Shown: piece after piece, positions 1 to 8,638 of the stretch
Layout of the letters: each line of letters starts with the position of its first letter
Position numbering within the stretch: the stretch's first letter is position 1
The notes under the pieces: generated by a model
Told to the model about the DNA's origin: nothing
The model's input: the letters and a program-made list of their open reading frames with translations, nothing else
Database searches by the model: none
Translations under genes and position numbers: made by a program
Virus record (IMG/VR): IMGVR_UViG_3300030107_005126
Coordinates: 1-26,498 of that record
Direction: 5' to 3' (one strand)
DNA from: a virus
DNA: 26,498 nucleotides

Positions 1-2
1 AA

Positions 3-3000
3 GATAAAAAGACTGATGTACCTAAAGCTGAAGGGACTGAGCCTTTATCTACTAGTAAATTTAGAGATACTATAAAAAATGTTGTATTTAAAAGTAAGAG
101 ATTAGCTAGTGACATTAAAGATAGAATATTATTAGCTGCAAAATTAGATGAAAAACTTTCTGTAAGTAAAGGTGGATTTAAAAAAGACTCTAAGCCTTTG
201 GCATTATATGAAGAAAGTAAAAATATTGTAAGAAGTATACTTCAAAATAATTATATAGTTAAGTTTGGAAAGACTGTAAGTGTAGGTAGGTTAGTAGAAG
301 GTACTAGGGATCGTATAAAGCAAATGGACTCTTTTGCAAAGCATTTAGCTAAAAAAGGTAAAAGCTTTAAAGATATGGTAGATGAAGATGTCCAATTATG
401 GTTAGCTGATAATGCTACTCATGTTACTTCTATGCAAGATTTAGTTAAAATTCTTAAAGATAGAAAAATACTTGATAAAAATAAATTTACTATGGGAGAA
501 GGTGATATATCAGCATTTGCTAATATAGGTAAATATAAAGGTAAACCTAGAGAAGGAGTACGAACAAGTAATGAATTTTTTGATACATCTCAAAGGAATA
601 AAATACGATATCAATTAGGGAAGCAGGCAGATTATATTACTAAATTTGTTACTGAAAAAACTAGAGGACTATTAAGAGGTTTAAAAAAGGTAGTAAAGGG
701 AGAATATTTATTTACAGATACTAAAGGAAATGTATTAAGTAATGCAGTCTTAAATCAATTAACTAATAAAGTATTTGGAAATTTAAAGCAAAAAGATAAA
801 GCTAGATTATTTAGAAAGAGCTTATCAACATATGCTCGTGAAAAATTTGGTCAAAATGAATCCACAGCTATATTAAGATGGGTATTAGGAGAGAAGACAG
901 CAGATATAGGTGAATCAAGGATGAGAAAGCTTCAAAAAGCTTATATAGGAGAAGCTTCACAAAAAGAGTTGGCTAATAAAGTTCTTAAAGCCTTTATAAG
1001 AGATGTAAATAGTAAAAATCCTAGTACATTAAAAGATAAGACAACATATAGTCCAAAACAAATAGCAGATGGTTTAAAGAAAATAAAAGGCAATATTAAA
1101 GTAGGGGAAGTAACTGTATCAAAACAAACAGCTGAAGCTCTATTTAATTATATGTTAGAAACTAGTCCTAGGCTTAATGAAATAGTTCCAAGTAAAAAGT
1201 ATTTAAAAGAACGACTAGAGATACAAAAAGAAAAAGAGAAATATGGACTAGATTATAAACAGTTTGAAGCTGGAAAAGGCGAAGCAATAACACAAACCTT
1301 TTTAAATGAAATGCAATCTAAGAATCCTGGACTTGGCAAGATTATATTTGATTATATAGGTAAAAATACAGGCAATAAAAAATATGCAGGTCGTTTTGTT
1401 AATGGTGCTATAGAACTTATAAAAGGTAATTCAACTATACATACATTCTTTCATGAAAATGGTCATAGACTTAAAAAATTCTTAATTGAAATAGGTGATA
1501 CTAAATCTATCAAGTTAATAGAAAGAGCTGAAAAGTCATTTGCTAATTGGGCAAAGAAAAATGATACCAAGAGATGGAATGAATATTACATGAAAAAGTA
1601 TAAAACAGAAGCTAAAGCTAGAGAAGAATATTTTCTAGATAGAATGGCTGATGTTGCTACTAAAAGACAAACTCAAAAAGGATTAGTTAATAGACTTAAA
1701 CAACATGGAGAACTTATATTTTCTAAAATTAAGAATTTCTTAGGACTTGGTAATAAAGAAGATATAGCTAGAATATATGGTGAACAAGTATTTAAAGGAT
1801 TTTCTACTAAAGGAACAAAACTTAAAGGGATAGAGTTTAAACAGACTGAATCTGCGAAAAGAAATAAGATAAACCTTAGAAAGGACATTAAAACATCATT
1901 AGAAGCTCTTAAAATGCCTCTAAACAACGTAAAAATAGTTGCAGAAAGCTTGGGTATAACTTTGCCTGAAGGTAAGCTTAATTTAGGAAAAATTACAGAT
2001 GAAAAAGTATTGCAAGATATCTTTGATACTATTAAAAAGATCACACCTAACAATAAGAAATTAAGATATAGAAGTACTGACATTTTAAAGTTAATGACTA
2101 ATATTGTAACTCTTAATGAAAAGAAAAATGTTTCTCCTAAATTATTTAGAGATACTTTAGAAGCTTTGGGAGTTAAAGAAGGTAAGTTTGAAAATGCATC
2201 TAGAGAAGCTTTGCAAGATTATTTTGCTATTATAAAAGAAAGTAGAAAAGATGCTCCACAAAAAATTAATACTCAAGAGCTTTTAAATATAGAATCAAAC
2301 ACTCAAAAAGCATTTGCATCTTTATCTATATTGAAAAAAGCTTGGATACCTACTACTCATCTATTAAGGAAATATGGTGGTAACCCTGGAAATATAATAG
2401 CAGATAAGATTGAAAAACATAGCTTATTAGAATCACTATACTTAGGTATGGGTGACAGACGTATGCAAGTAGTTAGAAGTATGTATAGAAGTAATAAAGA
2501 GTATATAGATGATTTAAATAGATATTGGATGATGGATAAACAAAGATTAAAAGATATATTAAAAAACCATTCTGAAAAATTATCTTCTAAGGATAAAGCA
2601 TTTATAGAATCATTAAAAGACAAAGATAGTGTTCAATCTAAAGGTGTAAAAATATTCCAAGATTTAATGAAAGATTATTGGACTTCTATTGAAAAAGAAG
2701 CATCTAAATGGAACAATAAAGCTGAAATGGCTGCTTTAAAAGAAAGATTAAATAAAAGCTTTGTAGAAAATTACTTTACAAGAAAAGTTACAGATAAAGC
2801 ATTTAAGATATTGACGGACAATAAAGAAGCTTTAAAGAAAAGTAAATATTATGAAGATAGTTTATTAGAAGGTGCTATAAATAAAGCAATAAAAGAAAGT
2901 AAAAATCAAAACCTTTCAAAAGCAGATATAGCAAAAAAAGCTAATGAAATAATATCAAAGAATAAAGATAATTTTGCAGAAGAATTTTATGAAAATGCAT

Positions 3001-4898
3001 ATAATAGCATTATATATTCATATTCTAAAGTAAATAATCCTCATTTATTAAAACGTAATGTATATTTAGGAGAATATATAGTTGATCCAGTAACTGGTAA
3101 AAAAGTTAAATCATATGAAACTTCTTTTACAGAAACAGGAGACAGGTATATAAGAAAGATGTCTCAATACTTGCCAAGTATAAGGCATTTTGTTGAATGG
3201 ACAGATGTAGGTGGTTCTCATACTGTCCCTAGAGCAAAGTCTTCTATAATGTTAGGGTTAAAAGATAGCAATTTGCTTGGGAAGTACATGGAAACTGCTA
3301 TACATAGGACTATAGGAATAACAGATAGAAGATTAGATTCTAGTATTGTTGGAACATTGCAAAGATTTGGTAGATGGTCTGCTGTCGCAGGTTTGTCATC
3401 TCCTATGTCAGGTATTAAAAACATACATTTAGCTGTTAACCAAATATATGGAAATACTAATTTACGATCTACTGTTCATGGTTTAAGGCAAATATTTAAC
3501 AAGGAAGCTGATTTATATGCTAGAGAAATAGGTGCTATAAGTGAAAGTACAAAATACATGCAATTAAATTCATGGCAAGAAAAACTATTTAAGTTTAACT
3601 TAATGAGTAAAACTGAAAATTGGGCAAGAATAGCATCTATATATGCTAAAAAAATGTACAATGAAGGATTGATTAATCAATTAAGAAATGATAGAAAAGG
3701 CATTTTTTCTGAAAGAAGTAAAAAAATTGCAAGAAGCAAACTTAAAGAATCTGGTATTAATGATACTCAAATAGATTTTTTAATTAACTACGAACCTGTT
3801 AATGCTAATAAAATGGCTAAAAATATGTATTTAGATATACATACTAAATTAGACCAAATGGCACATAGAAAATTGCAAGGTGGAACATCTGTAGGTGAAA
3901 TGCCATTATGGGCAAGTTCTGAGATAGCTAAACCTTTTACATTATTCCAAAGAATGGCATATGCTGCTACTTGGAATAGTTATAGGCATTATTTAAAACC
4001 TATTAAAAAACATGGAAACTTTATGCCTTTAATGAGATATGGAGCTGCTTCTTATCTTAGTGGTGCATCTTTATATTATATGTACGACAAGTTACTTGGA
4101 ATAGAACCACCAAAAACACAAGATGATAGTAAAGTTTTAAATAATGTTATGATGAATTTATGGAAAGCTGAAACATTAGGATTATTCACCGAAACTATTA
4201 ATTTGTATAGTGGTTACAGTCCCAATATGATTCCATTGCAAACTCCTGTAATAGTTAGGCATGCTCAAAATGCAGGTAAACATTTTTTAAAATGGTATCA
4301 TGGCGACAAAACATTTAATATGGCTGCAACTGATTTTAGTAAAGAATATTTAGTAGTTTTAGGTCAAGCTACTAAGTTTATAGAAAATAGTCAACATCCA
4401 TATACTAGAGATGTAAGAAGAATAAATACATTAAAAAGAGTTTTTATGGAAGAAAAAAATCAAGTAGTTCCAAGAACTGAAAAGTATGGATATGATAGGC
4501 TTCCATATTATACAAAGTTTAGAGCTGACTTTTCTAAGGGTGGGAAAGACATGTATAGATCATATTTTTCAGCATATAACTATATAGTTACTGATTTACT
4601 TAAAGATGCTCAAGTAGATAATCCTTCTAGAGCACAAGCTGAAAATGCACATAAAAAAGCTACTTCTATTTTATCAGGAATAATAACAAAATTAAATCCA
4701 AATAATCTTAGTAAAGAAGTTGGAGTAAGGGAAGTGTCTTTAAGGGATGAGTTTTTATTATGGCTTAAACCTAAAAATAAAAAGATGCTAGAAAGATTAG
4801 AAAAAGAGTATTATTTTAAAGTAAGACAGTTAAACACTCAAATTGGTAAAAACTATAAAAGAAGTAATGTATTGCCATATAAAGTAAAATTCAAGTAA
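3..4898 (+). CDS. Giant late virion-type protein with HExxH metallopeptidase motif (5' end outside window)
   Basis: The frame is open from position 3 to the TAA at 4896-4898 with no convincing start, so the N-terminus lies left of the window; 1631 residues are visible. A TTG at 198 is an in-frame codon, not a supported start. HENGH at 1452-1466 is a zincin-type HExxH. An acidic EEYFLDRMADVA stretch about 50 residues later could give a third zinc ligand. The rest is Lys/Glu-rich and helical. Hydrophobic patches lie near 3370-3450 and 4020-4250, the latter after an aromatic-rich AKPFTLFQRMAY region. Very large late proteins with an embedded peptidase are typically internal or ejection proteins of short-tailed phages, or polyvalent proteins injected with DNA. 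That role is inferred from size, late strand and position. Peptidase activity is plausible from the motif but unproven. No lysozyme motif is visible in this part. Confidence 0.85.
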   Translation, partial: DKKTDVPKAEGTEPLSTSKFRDTIKNVVFKSKRLASDIKDRILLAAKLDEKLSVSKGGFKKDSKPLALYEESKNIVRSILQNNYIVKFGKTVSVGRLVEGTRDRIKQMDSFAKHLAKKGKSFKDMVDEDVQLWLADNATHVTSMQDLVKILKDRKILDKNKFTMGEGDISAFANIGKYKGKPREGVRTSNEFFDTSQRNKIRYQLGKQADYITKFVTEKTRGLLRGLKKVVKGEYLFTDTKGNVLSNAVLNQLTNKVFGNLKQKDKARLFRKSLSTYAREKFGQNESTAILRWVLGEKTADIGESRMRKLQKAYIGEASQKELANKVLKAFIRDVNSKNPSTLKDKTTYSPKQIADGLKKIKGNIKVGEVTVSKQTAEALFNYMLETSPRLNEIVPSKKYLKERLEIQKEKEKYGLDYKQFEAGKGEAITQTFLNEMQSKNPGLGKIIFDYIGKNTGNKKYAGRFVNGAIELIKGNSTIHTFFHENGHRLKKFLIEIGDTKSIKLIERAEKSFANWAKKNDTKRWNEYYMKKYKTEAKAREEYFLDRMADVATKRQTQKGLVNRLKQHGELIFSKIKNFLGLGNKEDIARIYGEQVFKGFSTKGTKLKGIEFKQTESAKRNKINLRKDIKTSLEALKMPLNNVKIVAESLGITLPEGKLNLGKITDEKVLQDIFDTIKKITPNNKKLRYRSTDILKLMTNIVTLNEKKNVSPKLFRDTLEALGVKEGKFENASREALQDYFAIIKESRKDAPQKINTQELLNIESNTQKAFASLSILKKAWIPTTHLLRKYGGNPGNIIADKIEKHSLLESLYLGMGDRRMQVVRSMYRSNKEYIDDLNRYWMMDKQRLKDILKNHSEKLSSKDKAFIESLKDKDSVQSKGVKIFQDLMKDYWTSIEKEASKWNNKAEMAALKERLNKSFVENYFTRKVTDKAFKILTDNKEALKKSKYYEDSLLEGAINKAIKESKNQNLSKADIAKKANEIISKNKDNFAEEFYENAYNSIIYSYSKVNNPHLLKRNVYLGEYIVDPVTGKKVKSYETSFTETGDRYIRKMSQYLPSIRHFVEWTDVGGSHTVPRAKSSIMLGLKDSNLLGKYMETAIHRTIGITDRRLDSSIVGTLQRFGRWSAVAGLSSPMSGIKNIHLAVNQIYGNTNLRSTVHGLRQIFNKEADLYAREIGAISESTKYMQLNSWQEKLFKFNLMSKTENWARIASIYAKKMYNEGLINQLRNDRKGIFSERSKKIARSKLKESGINDTQIDFLINYEPVNANKMAKNMYLDIHTKLDQMAHRKLQGGTSVGEMPLWASSEIAKPFTLFQRMAYAATWNSYRHYLKPIKKHGNFMPLMRYGAASYLSGASLYYMYDKLLGIEPPKTQDDSKVLNNVMMNLWKAETLGLFTETINLYSGYSPNMIPLQTPVIVRHAQNAGKHFLKWYHGDKTFNMAATDFSKEYLVVLGQATKFIENSQHPYTRDVRRINTLKRVFMEEKNQVVPRTEKYGYDRLPYYTKFRADFSKGGKDMYRSYFSAYNYIVTDLLKDAQVDNPSRAQAENAHKKATSILSGIITKLNPNNLSKEVGVREVSLRDEFLLWLKPKNKKMLERLEKEYYFKVRQLNTQIGKNYKRSNVLPYKVKFK

Positions 4899-4900
4899 AA

Positions 4901-4916
4901 AGGGGATAAATCCCCT
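4901..4916. terminator. Bidirectional intrinsic terminator between converging operons
   Basis: A perfect 7-bp stem (AGGGGAT / ATCCCCT) with a 2-nt spacer lies between the + strand giant gene and the end of the - strand early array. Read on the - strand, the stem is followed at once by five T. On the + strand a T-rich stretch begins about 6 nt after the stem. It begins 2 nt after the stop codon at 4898, as expected for a shared terminator of convergent transcripts. Confidence 0.8.
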
Positions 4917-4932
4917 AATTACTTTTTAATTA

Positions 4933-5058
4933 CTATTTAGACTTTTTTTCTTTAGCTTTAGGTTTAGGTTTGTTAAGATCACTTAATATCTGTTCTAAAT
5001 TATCCATTCTTCTTTTTAAATCATCAATAGCTTTATCTACCTCTATAGCTCTACCCAT
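4933..5058 (-). CDS. Small coiled-coil-like protein, 41 aa
   Basis: ATG at 5058 to TAG at 4933, 42 codons. The SD AAGGTAAG lies just upstream. The gene overlaps the 3' end of the RuvC-like gene by 8 nt, so it is the last gene of the leftward array. The first 30 residues (MGRAIEVDKAIDDLKRRMDN and onward through LEQILSDL) have heptad-like spacing of hydrophobics, suggesting a short coiled coil. The tail is rich in Lys and Pro. Function unknown. SD, overlap and position before the terminator support it being a real gene. Confidence 0.7.
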   Translation of the reverse strand: MGRAIEVDKAIDDLKRRMDNLEQILSDLNKPKPKAKEKKSK

Positions 5059-5557
5059 TCTTCTTACCTTTCTTATTTTTGCTTTCTTTGTAATATTGCA
5101 GTTCTTTAGCATAATTTGCTATTAGCAATGCATCACTAACATGCAATGTTACTTTTACATTAGGGAATAAAGATTTAGCTATATCTTTTAGCCAATTCTT
5201 TCTTTCATGTTTGTTTTTTATTACAGGTATATCATAATGTTCTTGCCAAGTCCTAGGTGCTACAGTGCTCCATTCTAGTTCATATGTAGACAATATTCCT
5301 TCCCAATGCCCTAAGTTCCTTCCAAATGAAAAAGCTGCAGGTCTACTATCTGTTGGAAACGAGTGTACATGCTCTATCATGACAAAAATGTCTTTAGTAT
5401 TGTACCTTTGTATAAATGTTTCTAACATAGCAGACAAGTCTTCTAATTCTTTTGGAAACTTCATAGACATATAACTATTGTCTTTTTGTTCTAGAATAGC
5501 TACTCCACCACCTTTTCCTGGGTCTATACCTATTATTAGTTTATATGAATCTTTCAC
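5051..5557 (-). CDS. RuvC-like Holliday junction resolvase / RNase H-fold nuclease
   Basis: 168 aa, the usual size of phage RuvC-type resolvases. The RNase H-fold acidic residues are in order: D12 in GIDPG, E62 in MIEHV, and a C-terminal HVSDALLIA with H139 and D142. These enzymes cut four-way junctions that arise in recombination and replication, clearing branched DNA before packaging. The gene starts inside the 3' end of the DnaB-like helicase (17-nt overlap), so the two are probably translationally coupled. It belongs to the replication/recombination block. Assignment to the RuvC superfamily is strong; junction specificity is inferred from the family. Confidence 0.87.
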   Translation of the reverse strand: MKDSYKLIIGIDPGKGGGVAILEQKDNSYMSMKFPKELEDLSAMLETFIQRYNTKDIFVMIEHVHSFPTDSRPAAFSFGRNLGHWEGILSTYELEWSTVAPRTWQEHYDIPVIKNKHERKNWLKDIAKSLFPNVKVTLHVSDALLIANYAKELQYYKESKNKKGKKNG

Positions 5558-6857
5558 TTATCTTTGCTCCATCTCCTTTGAAATCCATCTTAGCAGAGCC
5601 AGTTTCACCATACCTAACTTTGCCTGCGATGATTTCGATTATTTCTTTACCATAGCCACGTTCTAAAGATTTGTTTTTAAATATCTTATAGTCGTAATAA
5701 GTAAAGAAGACATTTTCGGCTGCTTGCTCAATAGCTCCTGATTCTGCTAAATCCGACAATCTAGGAACAGGATTGCCACGAGTCTCTAAACTTCTATTTA
5801 ATTGAGATACAAGTACAACTGCAGCATTTACATTCTTTGCTAACCATTTGTATTCATGTATTATTTTCTCAAGTTGCAACCTTCTTTCGTTTATTTTATT
5901 ATCAGGAACAATCAATTGGATATAATCATCAAAGATTACATCAGGATTGAACCTCTTCACTTCTGTTGCAGCTTGATTGAAATCTCTTATATTATCAAAC
6001 ATAAGAAACTTATTTTTATTATACTTCTCTTTTATAAGCTCAACAGTTCTATTCATCTCTTTAATGGTAGATTCATTGCCTAAAGCACCACTTCTAACCA
6101 TTGAATAAGACAAAAGTCCAGACTCTAATACTACTAATTTTTTTAACATTTCTGTGTTACTCATTTCTCTATTAAACATAACACATTTATAGCCTTTATC
6201 TATCATATTTTTAAGCATATTAAGGGATAGTGTAGATTTACCATGTCCTGGTCTACCACCTATAATAGTTATTTCACCTCTAGTTAATCCACCTGACATT
6301 TTATCTAAAGATGGATAACCAATAGGAATTAAATTTCTATCGCTGTTCTTAATATTCTCTATAGTTTCTGCCATAGCACTACCTATATCAAAATGCTTTT
6401 GAGGTTGTAAATCCATCAAAGCACTTATAGTAGTGTGAGTATTGTTCAATACTTCATATGCATTACCATTTGAAAGATAGGCTTTGTTTTGAATCTTATG
6501 AGTTTCTTCTATTAGTCTTCTCATTAGGTACTTTTTATATATAACTTTTCCATACGATGGTAAGTTTTCTCTTGTACCTGCATCTGTAGTTAGACCTGTT
6601 ATATAAAACTCATCTAATCCATTACTTCTATCATTTTCAGTTAAATCTGAACATAATGTTACTTGATCTACATGCTCATTATTAGAAATCATATGCTGGA
6701 TTTTATTCCACAACATTTTATTTCTATCATCATAAAATACATTATCATTAGTTATATATTCTCTTGCTTGATGATATGAGTCGCAATCTAACAACACTAT
6801 ACCCAGAATAGCTCCCTCTGCCTCTTTAGCAGAAGGAGATGCCACTATTTTAGACAT
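5541..6857 (-). CDS. Replicative DNA helicase, DnaB family
   Basis: 438 aa, near the usual DnaB length. An N-terminal DnaB domain occupies roughly residues 5-110. The RecA-like ATPase domain follows: Walker A GGRPGHGKST at 200-209, E231 in the NREMS motif, Walker B VIFDD at 307-311, SQLNR at 351-355, and DLAESGAIEQAAENV near 369-383. It would unwind DNA 5' to 3' as a hexamer at the phage fork. There is no zinc or TOPRIM primase domain, so this is a helicase-only protein. ATG at 6857 follows the SD GAGGT. The next gene, RuvC-like, overlaps its end by 17 nt. No primase, polymerase or recognisable loader is in the array, so host enzymes or an unrecognised small protein must supply these. Confidence 0.95.
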   Translation of the reverse strand: MSKIVASPSAKEAEGAILGIVLLDCDSYHQAREYITNDNVFYDDRNKMLWNKIQHMISNNEHVDQVTLCSDLTENDRSNGLDEFYITGLTTDAGTRENLPSYGKVIYKKYLMRRLIEETHKIQNKAYLSNGNAYEVLNNTHTTISALMDLQPQKHFDIGSAMAETIENIKNSDRNLIPIGYPSLDKMSGGLTRGEITIIGGRPGHGKSTLSLNMLKNMIDKGYKCVMFNREMSNTEMLKKLVVLESGLLSYSMVRSGALGNESTIKEMNRTVELIKEKYNKNKFLMFDNIRDFNQAATEVKRFNPDVIFDDYIQLIVPDNKINERRLQLEKIIHEYKWLAKNVNAAVVLVSQLNRSLETRGNPVPRLSDLAESGAIEQAAENVFFTYYDYKIFKNKSLERGYGKEIIEIIAGKVRYGETGSAKMDFKGDGAKISERFI

Positions 6858-6860
6858 ATT

Positions 6861-6986
6861 TTACCTCGCTTTCTTCTTTTTAGTTTTTCTTTTTGCTTTT
6901 TTCTTAGGTTTAGGTTTACTATAAGCTGCTTTTAAACCTTTTCTAAGACTACCAAACATCTCGTGTATTGCTTCTACAAGATTCAT
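6861..6986 (-). CDS. Small very basic protein, 41 aa
   Basis: ATG at 6986 has a strong SD (AAGGAAGG) a few nt upstream. An in-frame ATG at 7076 would give 71 aa but lacks an SD and would run through the gene at 6988-7134, so the shorter form is preferred. Residues 1-20 (MNLVEAIHEMFGSLRKGLKA) could form an amphipathic helix. The last 20 residues are almost all Lys, Arg and Ala with PKPKKK, suggesting nucleic-acid binding. It lies immediately upstream of the helicase (3-nt gap), so a helicase-accessory role is possible but only inferred. Confidence 0.7.
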   Translation of the reverse strand: MNLVEAIHEMFGSLRKGLKAAYSKPKPKKKAKRKTKKKKAR

Positions 6987-6987
6987 A

Positions 6988-7134
6988 CTACCTTCCTTTC
7001 TTTCTACTTGCCATTGCATTTTCATTAAAAATTCCCATACAATACTTGTAAATCCACCAACCATTGTACTTTCCATTTAACTTTTCTATATCTCTAACTC
7101 TTCGTTCATGAGTTGTCATTTTTTTCTTTTTCAT
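6988..7134 (-). CDS. Small protein, 48 aa, unknown function
   Basis: ATG at 7134 is preceded by AGGAGG with a short 3-nt spacing and ends with TAG at 6988, one base before the next ATG at 6986. It starts MKKKKMTTHERRVRDIEKLN and continues with a Trp/Tyr-rich stretch, NGWWIYKYCMGIF. The frame differs from that of the longer 71-aa reading through the same DNA. Its SD and tight spacing to both neighbours favour this frame. Function is not recognised. The Lys/Arg-rich N-terminus and aromatic patch could suit nucleic-acid contact, but this is speculative. Confidence 0.65.
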   Translation of the reverse strand: MKKKKMTTHERRVRDIEKLNGKYNGWWIYKYCMGIFNENAMASRKKGR

Positions 7135-7141
7135 TTTCCTC

Positions 7142-7981
7142 CTAAAACAAGCTCTGCTGTTGTGTTTGTTCTTTTATTATTTTTGCATAATCAGGATTCA
7201 ATTCTATACCAATCCATTTTCTTCCCAACTCTTGTGCTAATTTACAAGTAGTTCCACTACCTGCAAAAGTATCTAATACAATATCATTTTCTTTAGTTGA
7301 TGCTAGTATACAAGGAGCAATTAACTTTCTTGGAAATACTGCAAAATGTGCACCTTTAAAACTAGAAGTATTTATAGTCCATACATCACTTTTATTTTTC
7401 TTTTCATTCTCACTATCTACAGATGGCTCTTGTATAGCTTCGTGATTAAAGTAGTATTTTCCTTTACTCTCAGGATGAGCAAACAAGAACATATGTTCAT
7501 GTGATTTAACACACCTATCCTTGACTGCCTCAGGCATAGGATTCGGTTTATTCCAAATAATATCATTACGGAGATACCACCCATCTTGTTGCATCCTAAC
7601 TGCTACCATCCATGGTATGCCAACTAAATCTTTTGTCTTTAAATACTTATGTTTTGGAGGTGCTTTCTTATGTATGCGATAGTTAGAACCAGTTTCATTA
7701 TTAGTAACAGAATTACTACCATCCCAATGACCACCTTTTGCACCAAAATAAGTGTCCCCTAAATTTAGCCAAAAAGTTCCATCTTTTTTAAGTACTCTTT
7801 TTAATTTACTAAAAACTTTTACAAGACTATCAGCAAATTCTTCTGGAGTATCTTCCATACCTAATTGCTTATCATTATTATAATCTCTAAGATTCCAATA
7901 AGGTGGAGAAGTTATACATGTTTGGACAGTATAAGATTCTATATCATCTAACATATTATTTACATCACCATTAAGTATCAT
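7142..7981 (-). CDS. DNA methyltransferase, beta class (N6-adenine or N4-cytosine)
   Basis: 279 aa. The catalytic motif IV TSPPYWNLRDY (SPPY at 25-28) comes before the AdoMet-binding motif I DTFAGSGTT (FAGSGTT at 239-245), followed by the GIELNPDYAKI helix. This order defines beta-class amino-methyltransferases, which put a methyl group from S-adenosylmethionine on the exocyclic amine of A or C. SPPY fits either N4-cytosine or N6-adenine. The target region between the motifs does not reveal specificity. Its start overlaps the upstream gene in an ATGA arrangement, so it is probably translationally coupled. No classical restriction enzyme partner is adjacent, though a PD-(D/E)XK protein lies four genes upstream. 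Likely roles are protection from host restriction or marking of phage DNA. Confidence 0.92.
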   Translation of the reverse strand: MILNGDVNNMLDDIESYTVQTCITSPPYWNLRDYNNDKQLGMEDTPEEFADSLVKVFSKLKRVLKKDGTFWLNLGDTYFGAKGGHWDGSNSVTNNETGSNYRIHKKAPPKHKYLKTKDLVGIPWMVAVRMQQDGWYLRNDIIWNKPNPMPEAVKDRCVKSHEHMFLFAHPESKGKYYFNHEAIQEPSVDSENEKKNKSDVWTINTSSFKGAHFAVFPRKLIAPCILASTKENDIVLDTFAGSGTTCKLAQELGRKWIGIELNPDYAKIIKEQTQQQSLF

Positions 7982-8241
7982 TTTAAACCCATAACATCAA
8001 TAGCTTTAAGCATTGTTTTATAAAAATCATGATTATAACACCAATCTTTTCCAGATACATGTGCCACCCATTCTAATCTTTCTTTTTCTGTTGATAGTCT
8101 ATTTTTTTCTATATGATAAAAGTCTTTACCTTTACGTTTTACAGTAATAAACTTTTTATCTACATGATAAGTTATATCATCATAAGGTGATTTTTCTTCC
8201 ATCAGCTCTTTTAAAGTCATTACTTTGTTTACTTCTTCCAT
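7978..8241 (-). CDS. Hypothetical protein, 87 aa
   Basis: ATG at 8241 is preceded by AAGGAG at good spacing. The stop overlaps the methyltransferase start by 4 nt. The product has alternating strand-like segments (ITYHVDKKFITVKRKGKDFY) followed by a helical half with WVAHVSGKDWCYNHDFYKTM, and looks like a small soluble alpha/beta protein. No family is recognised. Coupling to the methyltransferase suggests co-expression, which does not by itself imply a shared function. Confidence 0.78.
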   Translation of the reverse strand: MEEVNKVMTLKELMEEKSPYDDITYHVDKKFITVKRKGKDFYHIEKNRLSTEKERLEWVAHVSGKDWCYNHDFYKTMLKAIDVMGLK

Positions 8242-8256
8242 TTTACTTTCTCCTTT

Positions 8257-8457
8257 TTATTTTATTTCTATTCCATTAAACACTTCCATTGCATAATCAA
8301 ACAATGGATGATTTTTTGATTTATAAAACTTACATCCTTTACTAGATATATCTAGTGGTATTTCTTTTTTTTCCTTACCAATAGTTTTAAAGTAGGTGCA
8401 ATGACCTGCTATAGTATATATATCCTCCTCATAATATATACATTTATCACAAGCCAT
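8257..8457 (-). CDS. Small cysteine-containing protein (possible zinc site), 66 aa
   Basis: ATG at 8457 follows the SD AGGTGGG and overlaps the previous gene by 11 nt. CDKC at residues 3-6, then GHC near 18-20 and GC near 41-42, give four Cys and a His that could hold one zinc. Such small treble-clef or ribbon proteins are frequent in phage early regions and usually bind nucleic acid or protein, but the role here is unknown. It sits between another CxxC protein (8447-8638) and the 87-aa gene. Confidence 0.75.
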   Translation of the reverse strand: MACDKCIYYEEDIYTIAGHCTYFKTIGKEKKEIPLDISSKGCKFYKSKNHPLFDYAMEVFNGIEIK

Positions 8458-8638
8458 TTAATTCCCACCTTTTTTTACCTATTTCTCTTTTGGCACATTT
8501 CTGACAAATACATAATTTTGTATTATATCCCTCAGGATAAAGTTGTTTTAATAGCAACTCATATTCATAATTATGAGTAATATTTGTCTTATTGCACATA
8601 TCACATTTATGGTTATATCTACCTAGATATTTTATCAT
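8447..8638 (-). CDS. Zinc-ribbon-like protein, 63 aa
   Basis: The 63-residue product has two CxxC pairs: CDMC near residues 12-15 and CQKC near 45-48, with an additional Cys (LCIC) next to the second pair. The 29-residue separation fits a zinc ribbon or finger. The start at 8638 has a weak SD (AAAGTTAG) and lies within the 3' end of the PD-(D/E)XK gene (20-nt overlap). Function unknown; a nucleic-acid-binding accessory role is a reasonable guess. Confidence 0.72.
   Translation of the reverse strand: MIKYLGRYNHKCDMCNKTNITHNYEYELLLKQLYPEGYNTKLCICQKCAKREIGKKRWELNGL

Noticed and set aside
1673-3661. Several - strand frames inside the giant gene (1673-2083, 2357-2623, 3218-3424, 3476-3661)
   Set aside because: They oppose a long continuous frame with consistent codon use, lack SDs, and give Phe/Leu/Ser-rich products typical of antisense readings in AT-rich DNA.
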